Shown here: piece after piece, positions 54,743-63,165 of the stretch | Layout: each line of letters opens with the position of its first letter | Position numbering within the stretch: position 1 is the first letter of the stretch | Assembly: GCF_001506165.1 (NCBI RefSeq) | Contig: NZ_CP011427.1 | Span: 1,426,001 to 1,490,000 of the forward strand | DNA length: 64,000 nt | Direction of reading: 5' to 3' | DNA from: Pantoea vagans | GTDB lineage: Bacteria > Pseudomonadota > Gammaproteobacteria > Enterobacterales > Enterobacteriaceae | Notes under the pieces: generated by a model | Databases searched by the model: none | Told to the model about the DNA's origin: nothing | The model's input: only the letters and a program-made list of their open reading frames with translations | Translations under genes and position numbers: made by a program

Positions 54743-55441
54743 ATGTCACTCACCCGCTGGCAACAACGCTACGAGAACTGGCTGCAGCAAAACTGGCTGC
54801 ATGACGACAAAGCCCATGATATCGCGCACCTGCGTCGTGTTTGGATGAGCGCCAACCGCATCATGCAACACAGCGCAGCCGACCCCATGGTGGTGCTGAC
54901 CGCCTGCTACTTCCACGATGTGGTCAACCTGCCCAAAAACCATCCCGAGCGCCATTTGGCATCGACCTATGCCGCGGAAGAGACGCGTCGCATTCTGCAG
55001 CAGGATTTCCCTGATTTCCCACAGGAACTGCACGACGGTGTTGCCCATGCGGTCCAGGCGCACAGCTTTAGTGCGCGCATCACGCCACAAACACTGGAAG
55101 CAAAGATCGTTCAGGATGCCGATCGCCTTGAGTCTTTAGGTGCTATCGGCCTTGCGCGTGTTTTCTACACGGCAGGGGCACTGGGACGACCGCTGTTTGA
55201 CAGCGAAGATCCCTTAGGCAAAGAGCGTGAATTAGATGATGTAAAATGGACGCTGGACCATTTCCAGAAAAAACTTTTACGTCTGCCCGAAACCATGCAA
55301 ACCGAAGCGGGGCGCCTGCTGGCGGAACATAATGCCGATTTTCTCGTGCAGTATATGGGCAAACTCTGTGCGGAATTACAGGGCAATCTGACCACCATTG
55401 ATGAGTCGGTGTTAAGGGATTTCAGCCTCATACACTCTTAA
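54743..55441 (+). CDS. yedJ: YedJ, HD-domain phosphohydrolase
   Basis: 232 aa (E. coli YedJ 231) from the ATG at 54743 with AAGGAG upstream. HD motif residues: HDIAHLRRVW (His), ACYFHDVVNLPKNHPER (His-Asp), and Asp in IVQDADRLESLGAIGLAR. HD proteins are metal-dependent phosphohydrolases; YedJ's substrate is not established. It belongs to the conserved yedJ-dcm-vsr neighbourhood, here with two inserted genes. Confidence 0.94.
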   Translation: MSLTRWQQRYENWLQQNWLHDDKAHDIAHLRRVWMSANRIMQHSAADPMVVLTACYFHDVVNLPKNHPERHLASTYAAEETRRILQQDFPDFPQELHDGVAHAVQAHSFSARITPQTLEAKIVQDADRLESLGAIGLARVFYTAGALGRPLFDSEDPLGKERELDDVKWTLDHFQKKLLRLPETMQTEAGRLLAEHNADFLVQYMGKLCAELQGNLTTIDESVLRDFSLIHS

Positions 55442-55517
55442 TATTAAATTTTTATGACAGTCTGTTAACTTTCATCTTCTTCCGCTACGTTGTTGTAAAT
55501 CAAAAGGGAGTATGAAG

Positions 55518-55766
55518 ATGACCGAGACCGTTAACTTAACCATTAAAATTGACCCGGCACTGAAAGAGCACATCAAACAGTTAGCCGCCGATAACCAAAT
55601 CTCCATGAGTCAGGAGATCGTTAACCGCTTACAGGCCAGTTTACATGCTGTTGAGCAACCGGCCGTTGATAGTCTGCATACCGAAGAAGCGGTAGCTGAA
55701 CAGCTTTCCGCGTCTGAACTGAAGCAGGTGCGTGCGCTGCTGAAGAAAGGCAAAAAGAAGAAATAA
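55518..55766 (+). CDS. Arc/MetJ-type ribbon-helix-helix small protein
   Basis: 82 aa from the ATG at 55518 (GGGAG nine bases upstream); ATG at 55512 is too close to that site. ETVNLTIKIDPALKEHIKQLAADNQISMSQEIVNRLQASL is a beta strand plus two helices as in Arc-family DNA-binding proteins. The C-terminus is Lys-rich (KKGKKKK). It likely binds DNA as a dimer; target unknown. No toxin gene adjoins it, so an antitoxin role is not supported. A terminator follows immediately. Confidence 0.82.
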   Translation: MTETVNLTIKIDPALKEHIKQLAADNQISMSQEIVNRLQASLHAVEQPAVDSLHTEEAVAEQLSASELKQVRALLKKGKKKK

Positions 55767-55772
55767 ACGATA

Positions 55773-55797
55773 AAACCCGTCATTGACGGGTTTTTTT
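55773..55797. terminator. Bidirectional intrinsic terminator
   Basis: AAACCCGTC-ATT-GACGGGTTTTTTT. T tracts on both strands serve the RHH gene (+) and the chemoreceptor gene (-). Confidence 0.88.
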
Positions 55798-55808
55798 ATC
55801 TCACCAGT

Positions 55809-57410
55809 TCACGCGGCATCAACGCGGAATTGCTGTGCGCGCTGGGCGAGGCGGTCTGAGAGTTCACGGAGTTGAGCTGCGGCCTGAACCTGATGCGCGT
55901 TCAACGCTTCGTTTTGCTGAAGCTGATTACTCATCTCCACCACTTCATGTGCAATCTTACTCACACGGTGGCTCTGTGCCGTGGTGTTTTGCTGTAGTTC
56001 ATCCAGCTGTGTCACCACACCCGACACCGCAGCACTAATCTGCGCGAACAACACTTCCAGCGCTTTCACTTTGTCAAAACCATCATTTACATGCTGCTGA
56101 GTGTGCTGAATTAAACCATCAATCTGGCGCGTCGATTCGCCGCTCTGCTGTGACAACATGCCCATCTCTTTTGCGACCACCGAGAAGCTGCGACCATAAG
56201 CGCCGGCATGCGCAGATTCAATGGCGGCATTTAGCGATAACAAACGCGTCTGCATCGACAGGCTATCCAGCATGCCGACAATCCCGGCGATATTGCCCGA
56301 TGCGGTCACAATTTGCTGCATCTTAAGCTCCATGTTATCGACTTCAGTGGCGCAGTTGCGCATCAACGCGTCTGCTGATTGGGCTTCCTGCGTGGCCTGT
56401 TGTGAGAACTGCGCGCCGATTTCCACCTCTTCTGATACACGGTGCAAACGCTGGGAAAGATGATGGAAACTGGCGTTTTGCGCCTGATGTTGCTGCATCA
56501 CCTGTTCATTATGCTGCTGCATATCCTCAGCACCGGCGGCAACGCTGACCGCAACGGTGTTGATATCATTGACGATCTGTTGCAAACCGCTGCGCATGGA
56601 TTCAATTGTCTGGAACAGCTGACGCGTCTCCAAAGACTGACGGCGCGGCGTATCATGGCCTGGCACCAAATCGCCGGTGGCGATCTGTTCCAACTGCTTA
56701 TTCGCGCGTCGCAACGGTAACAGCACACCTCGCATCAACAGGCTGGAGGCCAATACTAACAGCGCCATGAGAATGGCACTGACTATCAGCGACATATTGC
56801 GGCTCTGTTTCAGCGTACTCAGCGTGTTCTGGTTAACGCTGCTCAGCTGGTGGTTGGCCTGTTCGATTTCGCTGAACCAGGCATCGTTAAACTGCTGCTG
56901 AAAGGCCTGCATCGGCACCATAAAGAAGGCGTTAATATCGTTGGCTGACAAGCCTTTTAACTGCTCCTGCAAACCTTCCGCCAGCATGGCAAAACCTTGC
57001 GCTAACGGGCTGTCAGCTTTGGCATGATAAGCAGCAAACAGTGTCTGGGCTTTTTTCAACGAGTCATCGGAAGCGGCGGCAAGACTTTTCCAACTATCAA
57101 CCGAACCACTTTGCTGATCCTGCATCAGGTAGATACCTGCGCGATGGCTGTTATCACTGGCGGTCAGCAGCTCAATGCGCGCTTTATCCAGCAGGGCCAG
57201 CCTTTCCCGAAGTTGGTTAGCTTGCTGCAGCGAGGTTTGCGTCTGGTTGACGTGGTTGCTCAGCAGCAGCACACCGGCAAATTGCAGCAGACAGAACAGC
57301 ACGATAAACAGCAAGAACTGGCTGCGCAAACTGGTGAGCCATAATGGCATCCGCCATGAGAATCGTGTACGTAAACGCAGCGGTAAGGAGATAACGGAAA
57401 GGAGTGACAT
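55809..57410 (-). CDS. Methyl-accepting chemotaxis-type receptor with altered tip
   Basis: 533 aa. TM1 at about 28-50, a four-helix-bundle-type periplasmic domain to about 205, TM2 SLIVSAILMALLVLASSLLMRG, HAMP, then the cytoplasmic coiled coil. The hairpin tip reads LDSLSMQTRLLSLNAAIESAHAGAYGRSFSVVAKEM. The pattern is that of MCPs, but residues matching Tsr F373, R388 and E391 are Met, His and Ala, positions used for trimer and CheA/CheW contacts. There is no NWETF-type C-terminal tail. It may be a low-signalling or specialised receptor. It is inserted between yedJ and dcm; ligand unknown. Confidence 0.9.
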   Translation of the reverse strand: MSLLSVISLPLRLRTRFSWRMPLWLTSLRSQFLLFIVLFCLLQFAGVLLLSNHVNQTQTSLQQANQLRERLALLDKARIELLTASDNSHRAGIYLMQDQQSGSVDSWKSLAAASDDSLKKAQTLFAAYHAKADSPLAQGFAMLAEGLQEQLKGLSANDINAFFMVPMQAFQQQFNDAWFSEIEQANHQLSSVNQNTLSTLKQSRNMSLIVSAILMALLVLASSLLMRGVLLPLRRANKQLEQIATGDLVPGHDTPRRQSLETRQLFQTIESMRSGLQQIVNDINTVAVSVAAGAEDMQQHNEQVMQQHQAQNASFHHLSQRLHRVSEEVEIGAQFSQQATQEAQSADALMRNCATEVDNMELKMQQIVTASGNIAGIVGMLDSLSMQTRLLSLNAAIESAHAGAYGRSFSVVAKEMGMLSQQSGESTRQIDGLIQHTQQHVNDGFDKVKALEVLFAQISAAVSGVVTQLDELQQNTTAQSHRVSKIAHEVVEMSNQLQQNEALNAHQVQAAAQLRELSDRLAQRAQQFRVDAA

Positions 57411-57572
57411 CTAACGCCCCCAAAAATAAAAAGGAGTATTGGGAGCGGGCGTGACAGTTTGGTGACAGGGGCGGTGAATCAAAGCAAAACAGCACAAAGC
57501 CCGTCCCTAAAGGAAATTATGGACCTGATAAACTCGGTGTATGCGCGCAAGCGAATGGCCTGAAGACCATCG

Positions 57573-58976
57573 CTATGGCTTCTGTGTCAGAAGATGCTGC
57601 TCGATCAGCGGTGAAAGCAACTTAGCCACCGCCGCAAAAACCGGTACCACCACCGAGTTACCAAACTGTTTGTAGGCTTGAGTATCGGAGACGGGAATAC
57701 GGAACGATGATTCTCCCGGCGCTTCAAAACCCATCAGTCTGGCGCATTCGCGCGGCGTCAAACGACGCGGCCGCCGTGCCATGTTACTGGCATGCTGGAA
57801 GTCTGCCTCACCCTGAGCCTGATCCCAACCGCGATCAATCAGAATCTCCGAACCATCCTTGTAATAACGCGCCGAGAGAGTGCGAACGCAAATGTCAGGG
57901 TTATGCGGGTCGTTAAGGCCAAAACCAAAACCGTTGCCTTTGGCTTTGTGCTTCTTCGCGTACTGGTACAGGTATTGCCACAACGTTGGCGACAAAATGT
58001 ATTTCGCCTCTGGCGTGGGCTCCAGCAGGCTGTGTAACGACGGCACCTGTTGCGGGTAAAGTGTGGAGAGTGCGCGCAGTGAAAAGCCGTTGCTCAAACC
58101 ACTGTCACGACGAATACCGACCAGCACAATACGTTCGCGATGTTGCGGTAAGAAATGGCGTGCATCCACGATCTTCGCATCGGGTGAGCCGTTATCGGCA
58201 GCATCGGCCACGTCGTATCCGAGTTCATCCAGCGTCGCCATAATGATGGCGAAGGTGCGGCCCTTATCGTGGCTCTTGAGGTTTTTCACATTCTCCAGCA
58301 CGAAAAACGGCGGTTTCTTGGCCGCCAGGATGCGCGCGACATCGAAAAACAGCGTGCCCTGGGCTTCGCATTCAAAACCGTGTGCGCGACCCAGCGCATT
58401 CTTCTTACTCACACCCGCCAGTGAAAAGGGCTGGCAGGGAAAACCAGCCAACAATACCTGATGGTCGGGAATGGTTTGATCGATGTGCTGGTAAATTGCG
58501 TCTTCGTCAGAAAGTCCTGCGGGCTGTGTCACCAAACGAATATCACTGTTGAACTGATGTCGTGCCGGATCGCTATAGTGGTTGGCTTTATAGGTGCGTA
58601 CCGCTTCTTTGTTCCATTCGCTGGTAAAGACGCACTGACCGCCAATCTGTTCAAAGCCACGGCGAATGCCGCCGATGCCGGCGAACAGATCGACAAACTG
58701 GAATTTAGCTGCATCGTAATGGGCGGGGCGTGATGGCAGCAGAGATCGTAAGCTTTCCACCTCATTGCTGGAGAGCGCGGGTGCGGCACTTTTTCCCTGA
58801 CGAATACGATTGAGCCGCGGGATGCTCCAGTCTCGGCCGCCAGCCTCGGTTAAGGTCTGTACCAGATCGCGCGCGGCATAGATATCGAGCACCTGCATTA
58901 ACAGCGATGTTGCGTCATCCGGAGCAGCAGTAAACGGGGAGGGCGAGACGGTCGCGGCGGGGTCGATAGCAAGCAT
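57573..58976 (-). CDS. dcm: Dcm, DNA (cytosine-5)-methyltransferase
   Basis: 467 aa (E. coli 472). Motif [21 protein letters not shown], catalytic motif [13 protein letters not shown] with Cys181, motif [15 protein letters not shown], motif [16 protein letters not shown], motif [11 protein letters not shown]. It should methylate the inner C of CCWGG. No restriction enzyme is adjacent; vsr lies next to it but on the opposite strand, unlike the overlapping same-strand arrangement in E. coli. Start ATG at 58976 leaves a 126-bp divergent promoter gap to vsr. Confidence 0.96.
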   Translation of the reverse strand: MLAIDPAATVSPSPFTAAPDDATSLLMQVLDIYAARDLVQTLTEAGGRDWSIPRLNRIRQGKSAAPALSSNEVESLRSLLPSRPAHYDAAKFQFVDLFAGIGGIRRGFEQIGGQCVFTSEWNKEAVRTYKANHYSDPARHQFNSDIRLVTQPAGLSDEDAIYQHIDQTIPDHQVLLAGFPCQPFSLAGVSKKNALGRAHGFECEAQGTLFFDVARILAAKKPPFFVLENVKNLKSHDKGRTFAIIMATLDELGYDVADAADNGSPDAKIVDARHFLPQHRERIVLVGIRRDSGLSNGFSLRALSTLYPQQVPSLHSLLEPTPEAKYILSPTLWQYLYQYAKKHKAKGNGFGFGLNDPHNPDICVRTLSARYYKDGSEILIDRGWDQAQGEADFQHASNMARRPRRLTPRECARLMGFEAPGESSFRIPVSDTQAYKQFGNSVVVPVFAAVAKLLSPLIEQHLLTQKP

Positions 58977-59102
58977 GCGTTTTTCCTTAACAGTGAAGCC
59001 ACTATGCTAACACTCATCGCACATTCACACACTTGTTGCGCGTGCCTTTCGCTTTTGCCTTTAACCGCTAAAGTTGAAGGAGCCCCATTAAAAGGAGACG
59101 CC

Positions 59103-59579
59103 ATGGCAGACGTCCACCCGCAAAACATCCGCAGCAAAAATATGCGCGCCATTCGTCAACAGGATACGGCGATTGAGCAACGTATTGCGCTGATTCTAAA
59201 AGATCGCGAGTTCAGTTATCGCGTGCAGGATAAGGCGCTGCCGGGCCGCCCCGATTTTGTGCTGCCGCAGCAGAAAGCGATCATCTTTGTGCATGGTTGC
59301 TTCTGGCATCGTCACCACTGCTATCTATTTAATATGCCTGCCACGCGCACCGAGTTCTGGGCCGGAAAAATCAACAGTAACGTTGAGCGTGATCGTCGCT
59401 ATATCCAGCAATTGCAGCAGAGTGGCTGGAAAGTGTTGATCGTCTGGGAGTGTGCGTTGCGCGGTAAACTGCGACTGGAAGACGTTGCACTCATTGAACG
59501 GCTGGAGGAGTGGCTGCTTGCCGCCACGCACAGCGGAGAAATTGATCATCAGGGGTTGCATCACTATCGCGAAGAGTAG
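59103..59579 (+). CDS. vsr: Vsr, very-short-patch mismatch endonuclease
   Basis: 158 aa (E. coli 156) from the ATG at 59103 with AAAGGAG upstream. Catalytic and metal residues keep E. coli numbering: Asp51 in GRPDFV, His64 in VHGCFWH, His69 and His71; Cys66 and Cys73 (structural zinc) are present. Vsr nicks 5' of T in T:G mismatches made by deamination of Dcm-methylated C, starting very short patch repair. Divergent from dcm here. Confidence 0.96.
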   Translation: MADVHPQNIRSKNMRAIRQQDTAIEQRIALILKDREFSYRVQDKALPGRPDFVLPQQKAIIFVHGCFWHRHHCYLFNMPATRTEFWAGKINSNVERDRRYIQQLQQSGWKVLIVWECALRGKLRLEDVALIERLEEWLLAATHSGEIDHQGLHHYREE

Positions 59580-59649
59580 CGCGTGATTGTTGCTTTTAGC
59601 CACCATAACGGTTTAGATCACCCCTTTCTCTGGGACGCGGAATAGAGCC

Positions 59650-59925
59650 ATGAGCAGCATTAAACTGACGGTCAAACGCTTGTATCAACTCCGCGATGAG
59701 CGGATGGTGAACACCCACGCAACAGCTCGCATCTATCTGGGTGAGCAGTTGGTGGCCACTGAGGAGATCAGTGGGATGACGGAAAGTCCGGTGAGCAAGT
59801 ATGTTCATGCGGGTGATGTTGCCGGGCAGGCACTTCGCGTTGAATGGGACTGTGCGGGCATCGCCGATATGACGGTCACGGCGGTTGAGCGTTGCCCCTG
59901 TTGTCAGGATCACGAACCGGAATAA
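59650..59925 (+). CDS. Small hypothetical protein (91 aa) upstream of yedI
   Basis: 91 aa, predicted soluble and mostly beta: [38 protein letters not shown], ending in [12 protein letters not shown] with a CPCC pair that could bind metal. Not recognised. It lies 11 bp upstream of the yedI start and so is likely co-transcribed. Confidence 0.65.
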   Translation: MSSIKLTVKRLYQLRDERMVNTHATARIYLGEQLVATEEISGMTESPVSKYVHAGDVAGQALRVEWDCAGIADMTVTAVERCPCCQDHEPE

Positions 59926-59936
59926 GGATAACTATT

Positions 59937-60848
59937 TTGGCAGGAACCAGTTTATTAACGCTTCTGGATGATATTGCGACCTTGCTTGATGATATTTCAG
60001 TGATGGGCAAGGTTGCTGCAAAGAAGACTGCGGGCGTATTGGGTGATGATTTGTCACTCAATGCGCAGCAGGTCACCGGAGTTAAGGCCAACCGGGAATT
60101 GCCGGTGGTCTGGAGTGTGGCAAAAGGCTCCTTTCTAAACAAATTAATATTGGTGCCACTGGCGTTGGTGATTTCAGCGTTTGCGCCCTGGCTGATCACA
60201 CCGCTGCTGATGCTGGGCGGAGCGTATCTCTGTTATGAAGGCGTGGAGAAGGTATTACATAGCCTCAATCACGATAAAGCCGAAAGCACACCAGAAGCAC
60301 GTCAACAGCGCCTCGACAAGCTGGCACAGCAGGATCCTCGGCAGTTCGAGAAAGATAAGGTCAAAGGTGCGGTGCGCACTGACTTTATTTTGTCCGCAGA
60401 GATTGTGGCGATCACTCTGGGGATCGTTTCCGAAGCACCGTTGTTAAACCAAGTGCTCATTCTGGCGGGCATTGCGATTCTGGTGACCATTGGGGTGTAT
60501 GGCATTGTGGCGATGATTGTCAAAATTGACGATCTCGGATACTGGCTGCGTGAAAAATCCTCCACGCTGGCTCAGGCGACCGGCGGTGCACTGCTGGCGT
60601 TAGCGCCTTGGTTAATGAAGGTGTTGTCCGTGGTCGGCACGGTCGCCATGTTCCTGGTGGGCGGCGGCATCATCGTGCATGGCATCGCGCCGCTGCATCA
60701 CGCCATCACGGAATACAGCGGCGACTTTAATGGTGTGGTATCGGCGCTTCTGAGTAACGGCGCCAATCTGGTGCTCGGTTTTATCATTGGGTCGATCGTG
60801 CTGTTGGCGGTAAATCTGATTGCTAAACTGCGTGGAAAATCGGTATAA
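59937..60848 (+). CDS. yedI: YedI, DUF808 inner-membrane protein
   Basis: 303 aa, starting at TTG 59937 (AAGGA nine bases upstream); the translated start [46 protein letters not shown] aligns with E. coli YedI. The upstream frame without that start lies in the previous gene. Five or six membrane segments; [44 protein letters not shown] is the conserved cytoplasmic loop. Function unknown. Same neighbourhood as in E. coli. Confidence 0.92.
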   Translation: MAGTSLLTLLDDIATLLDDISVMGKVAAKKTAGVLGDDLSLNAQQVTGVKANRELPVVWSVAKGSFLNKLILVPLALVISAFAPWLITPLLMLGGAYLCYEGVEKVLHSLNHDKAESTPEARQQRLDKLAQQDPRQFEKDKVKGAVRTDFILSAEIVAITLGIVSEAPLLNQVLILAGIAILVTIGVYGIVAMIVKIDDLGYWLREKSSTLAQATGGALLALAPWLMKVLSVVGTVAMFLVGGGIIVHGIAPLHHAITEYSGDFNGVVSALLSNGANLVLGFIIGSIVLLAVNLIAKLRGKSV

Positions 60849-60884
60849 AGCGCAGGAAATTTCTAATCACGGGTCAGGAGAACG

Positions 60885-61019
60885 ATGATGAACGACGATA
60901 TGTTTGAATTTGATATCGATGCGCAGCTGGAACAGGCTGAAGCCAAAGCGGCGGAAAAAGCCAATGAAGTTCCGGCAGATATCAGCGATGAAGCTGATTG
61001 CGAAGGCTGCAAAATTTGA
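60885..61019 (+). CDS. Small acidic protein (44 aa) with C-terminal CxxC
   Basis: ATG-ATG at 60885/60888 after CAGGAG; stop at 61017. Sequence opens MMNDDMFEFDIDAQLEQAEAK and ends DEADCEGCKI. Strongly acidic, helical in the middle, and the terminal C-x2-C could bind metal or a redox partner. A perfect terminator follows at 61044, and ribosome site and terminator together support a real gene. Family not recognised. Confidence 0.65.
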   Translation: MMNDDMFEFDIDAQLEQAEAKAAEKANEVPADISDEADCEGCKI

Positions 61020-61043
61020 TTTTCCCACCCGGGAAACCGCTTC

Positions 61044-61075
61044 AAAGCCGATAATAATTTTTATCGGCTTTTTTT
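61044..61075 (+). terminator. Intrinsic terminator after the 44-aa gene
   Basis: AAAGCCGATAA-TAATTT-TTATCGGCTTTTTTT: 11-bp stem and T tract. Confidence 0.9.
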
Positions 61076-61200
61076 ATAAACAACATTTATGACTGCTTAT
61101 TCCGATTTCGTCACAGTAATAGCAATATCCTATAGGCAAAAACCCTGTGCAGCTGCTATACCTAATTTCGTTCATTCAACGGAAAAAGGGAGGGCGCGGT

Positions 61201-61380
61201 ATGACCTTTGCGATCAGTGACGAAGTTCAGCAGAAAGAGGGCGGACCCACGATGGTGGTGACCGGCTATGCCAGCGGAATGGTAGAGTGTCGTTGGTATG
61301 ATGGCTACAGTGTGCGTCGTGAGGCGTTCCGCAGTGACGAACTGAGTCACCTGTCGACCGCGCAGCAGCTGGCCAGCTGA
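61201..61380 (+). CDS. yodC: YodC family small protein (DUF2158)
   Basis: 59 aa from the ATG at 61201 (GGGAGGG upstream). EEVQ-type opening ISDEVQQKEGGPTMVVTGYASGMVECRWYDGYSVRREAF closely matches E. coli YodC as remembered. Short SH3-like beta protein of unknown function. Lies between yedI and dgcQ as in E. coli. Confidence 0.9.
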   Translation: MTFAISDEVQQKEGGPTMVVTGYASGMVECRWYDGYSVRREAFRSDELSHLSTAQQLAS

Positions 61381-61388
61381 ACGTATTC

Positions 61389-61418
61389 GGGACGGCAATC
61401 ACCGTCCCGTTGCGTTTT
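61389..61418 (+). terminator. Intrinsic terminator after yodC
   Basis: GGGACGG-CAATCA-CCGTCCC followed by GTTGCGTTTTT. Confidence 0.8.
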
Positions 61419-61512
61419 TAGCTATTTGATTTTCCTTTGATCCCTGCCTGTACGCTTCCTCATCACCTGACTACACTTTTGGCATTCGACTTCTTTCGGA
61501 GCATGGTTGCTG

Positions 61513-63165
61513 ATGCCAAACTCGCCCTTGTCGCCACGCGCAGGCAATCCATTTTTGCCGGTGCATCTCTGTTTTTTGGCGGTCTTTCTCTTCTCGTCTT
61601 TTCTTACCGTCCATGAAGCGCTGGAACTCAAGAACAATTATGAAGAGCGTCAGCGTGCGCAACTTTCTGATTTCCAAAAGAACCTCGACAGCCAGTTTCA
61701 GGAAAGCCTGGATGAGCTGATGTACTACCAGAAAATGCTGACCTATGCGTTAACCCATCCGTTGGACTCTGACCACGGGCGCGAAGCATCACAACGTTTT
61801 CAGCAACTGCGTCAACAGCACACCTGGCAGTTGCGGATCGCCAGCCCGCGTAGCATGCCATTGAATGGGATGAGTGACAGTTGGATAGAGCAGGACCCAC
61901 TGTTACGACGCGATAGCGAGCACATTGCTCAGGAGCTCCGCGCTGCGCTGGAGTTCAGCTTTATTATGCAATTTGGCGATCCGGAACAGGAGTTCCACTC
62001 ACGCTTTTGGTACACCTCGCGCGCGGGTTTCTTTATCAGTTCCCGGCCACCGCAAAGCCCGCAGGAGCTTGAAGAAACCTATGCCACGATGGTGAAACGG
62101 CCTTATTTCCGCGAGTTGGACCCGCGCAATCCGCAGCATTCACGCCTGCGCTGGACCGAAGCCTACCAAGGGCTATTCAATGAAGGACTGATGATCACGG
62201 TGAGTGCGCCTGTCGTCAGCGGAGACTATTGGTACGGCGTTCTCTCAATGGATTTCACGCAACAGCGCATTCACGCGTTATTAAACGAGGCGCGGCAAAG
62301 TTACTTACAGGGCAAGTTGCTTATCGTCGACCGCAGTATGCATGAAATCACCCGGCTTTCGGCCCTGCATGACAAGCCCTTAACGGATGAACAACAAGCA
62401 CGGCTTGAACAGCAGATGCGATTGCATCCCGCGGGCATCATGCGCTTAGGGACGCAATTTACCAGCTGGAGCAAACTGACTAACGTCGACGCTTATCTGG
62501 TCAACATTCAGAGCCTGAAACAGGGCATAGCGCAGCCTCTGGGACGCGTTGCACTCTTCCTGTTTGGCACCTGGCTGTTATTTGTGGTGTTGTTGCTGGT
62601 TTCACATCAGGTCATCTTTCGTCTGGTTCGACGCATGGACGATCTCTCATCCAAACTCACCTGGCGCGCCAATTATGATGGCATGACGCGCCTGCTCAAT
62701 CGCAATGCCTTCTTCGAGCAGTTTGTTGCCCTTGCGGCACACAATAAACAGCAGCAAACACCGATGGCGGTGATACAGCTGGATGTTGATCACTTCAAAA
62801 ACGTCAATGATACCTGGGGTCATGCGGCAGGTGATCAGGCGCTGATTCGCGTTGCGGGCGTCATTAGCCATACGCTGCGCAAATATGACATTGCCGGGCG
62901 CATTGGCGGTGAGGAGTTCTGTATCGTGCTGCCGGAAACCACACTGGCTGATGCCAGCGCGGTGGCAGAACGCATCCGTACGCGCTTAGCCGCCAAAACG
63001 ATACTGGTGAACTGTAATTCGACCTTCAGCATCACGCTGTCTGCCGGTGTGACAGGGAGTGAGGAGCAGGGCGATTATGATGCTGAGAGTTTGCAAGCGA
63101 CCGCCGATCGTCGCCTGTATCAGGCAAAAACCAGCGGTCGTAATCGCGTGTGTGCGGAAGGTTAG
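61513..63165 (+). CDS. dgcQ: DgcQ/YedQ-type diguanylate cyclase
   Basis: 550 aa from ATG 61513; TTG at 61507 has better ribosome-site spacing and is an alternative. TM1 PVHLCFLAVFLFSSFLTVHEAL at about 17-38, periplasmic CHASE7-like sensor domain to about 350, TM2 RVALFLFGTWLLFVVLLLVSHQVIF. The GGDEF domain has GGEEF in IAGRIGGEEFCIVLPET, with the metal Asp in IQLDVDHFKNVNDTWGHAAGD. Active-site residues complete, so cyclase activity is expected. In E. coli DgcQ promotes cellulose production. It is convergent with and overlaps the next gene by four bases. Confidence 0.93.
   Translation: MPNSPLSPRAGNPFLPVHLCFLAVFLFSSFLTVHEALELKNNYEERQRAQLSDFQKNLDSQFQESLDELMYYQKMLTYALTHPLDSDHGREASQRFQQLRQQHTWQLRIASPRSMPLNGMSDSWIEQDPLLRRDSEHIAQELRAALEFSFIMQFGDPEQEFHSRFWYTSRAGFFISSRPPQSPQELEETYATMVKRPYFRELDPRNPQHSRLRWTEAYQGLFNEGLMITVSAPVVSGDYWYGVLSMDFTQQRIHALLNEARQSYLQGKLLIVDRSMHEITRLSALHDKPLTDEQQARLEQQMRLHPAGIMRLGTQFTSWSKLTNVDAYLVNIQSLKQGIAQPLGRVALFLFGTWLLFVVLLLVSHQVIFRLVRRMDDLSSKLTWRANYDGMTRLLNRNAFFEQFVALAAHNKQQQTPMAVIQLDVDHFKNVNDTWGHAAGDQALIRVAGVISHTLRKYDIAGRIGGEEFCIVLPETTLADASAVAERIRTRLAAKTILVNCNSTFSITLSAGVTGSEEQGDYDAESLQATADRRLYQAKTSGRNRVCAEG

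Noticed and set aside
55518..55766. Antitoxin of a toxin-antitoxin pair (ribbon-helix-helix fold)
   Set aside because: A terminator follows and no small toxin-like gene is adjacent on the same strand.
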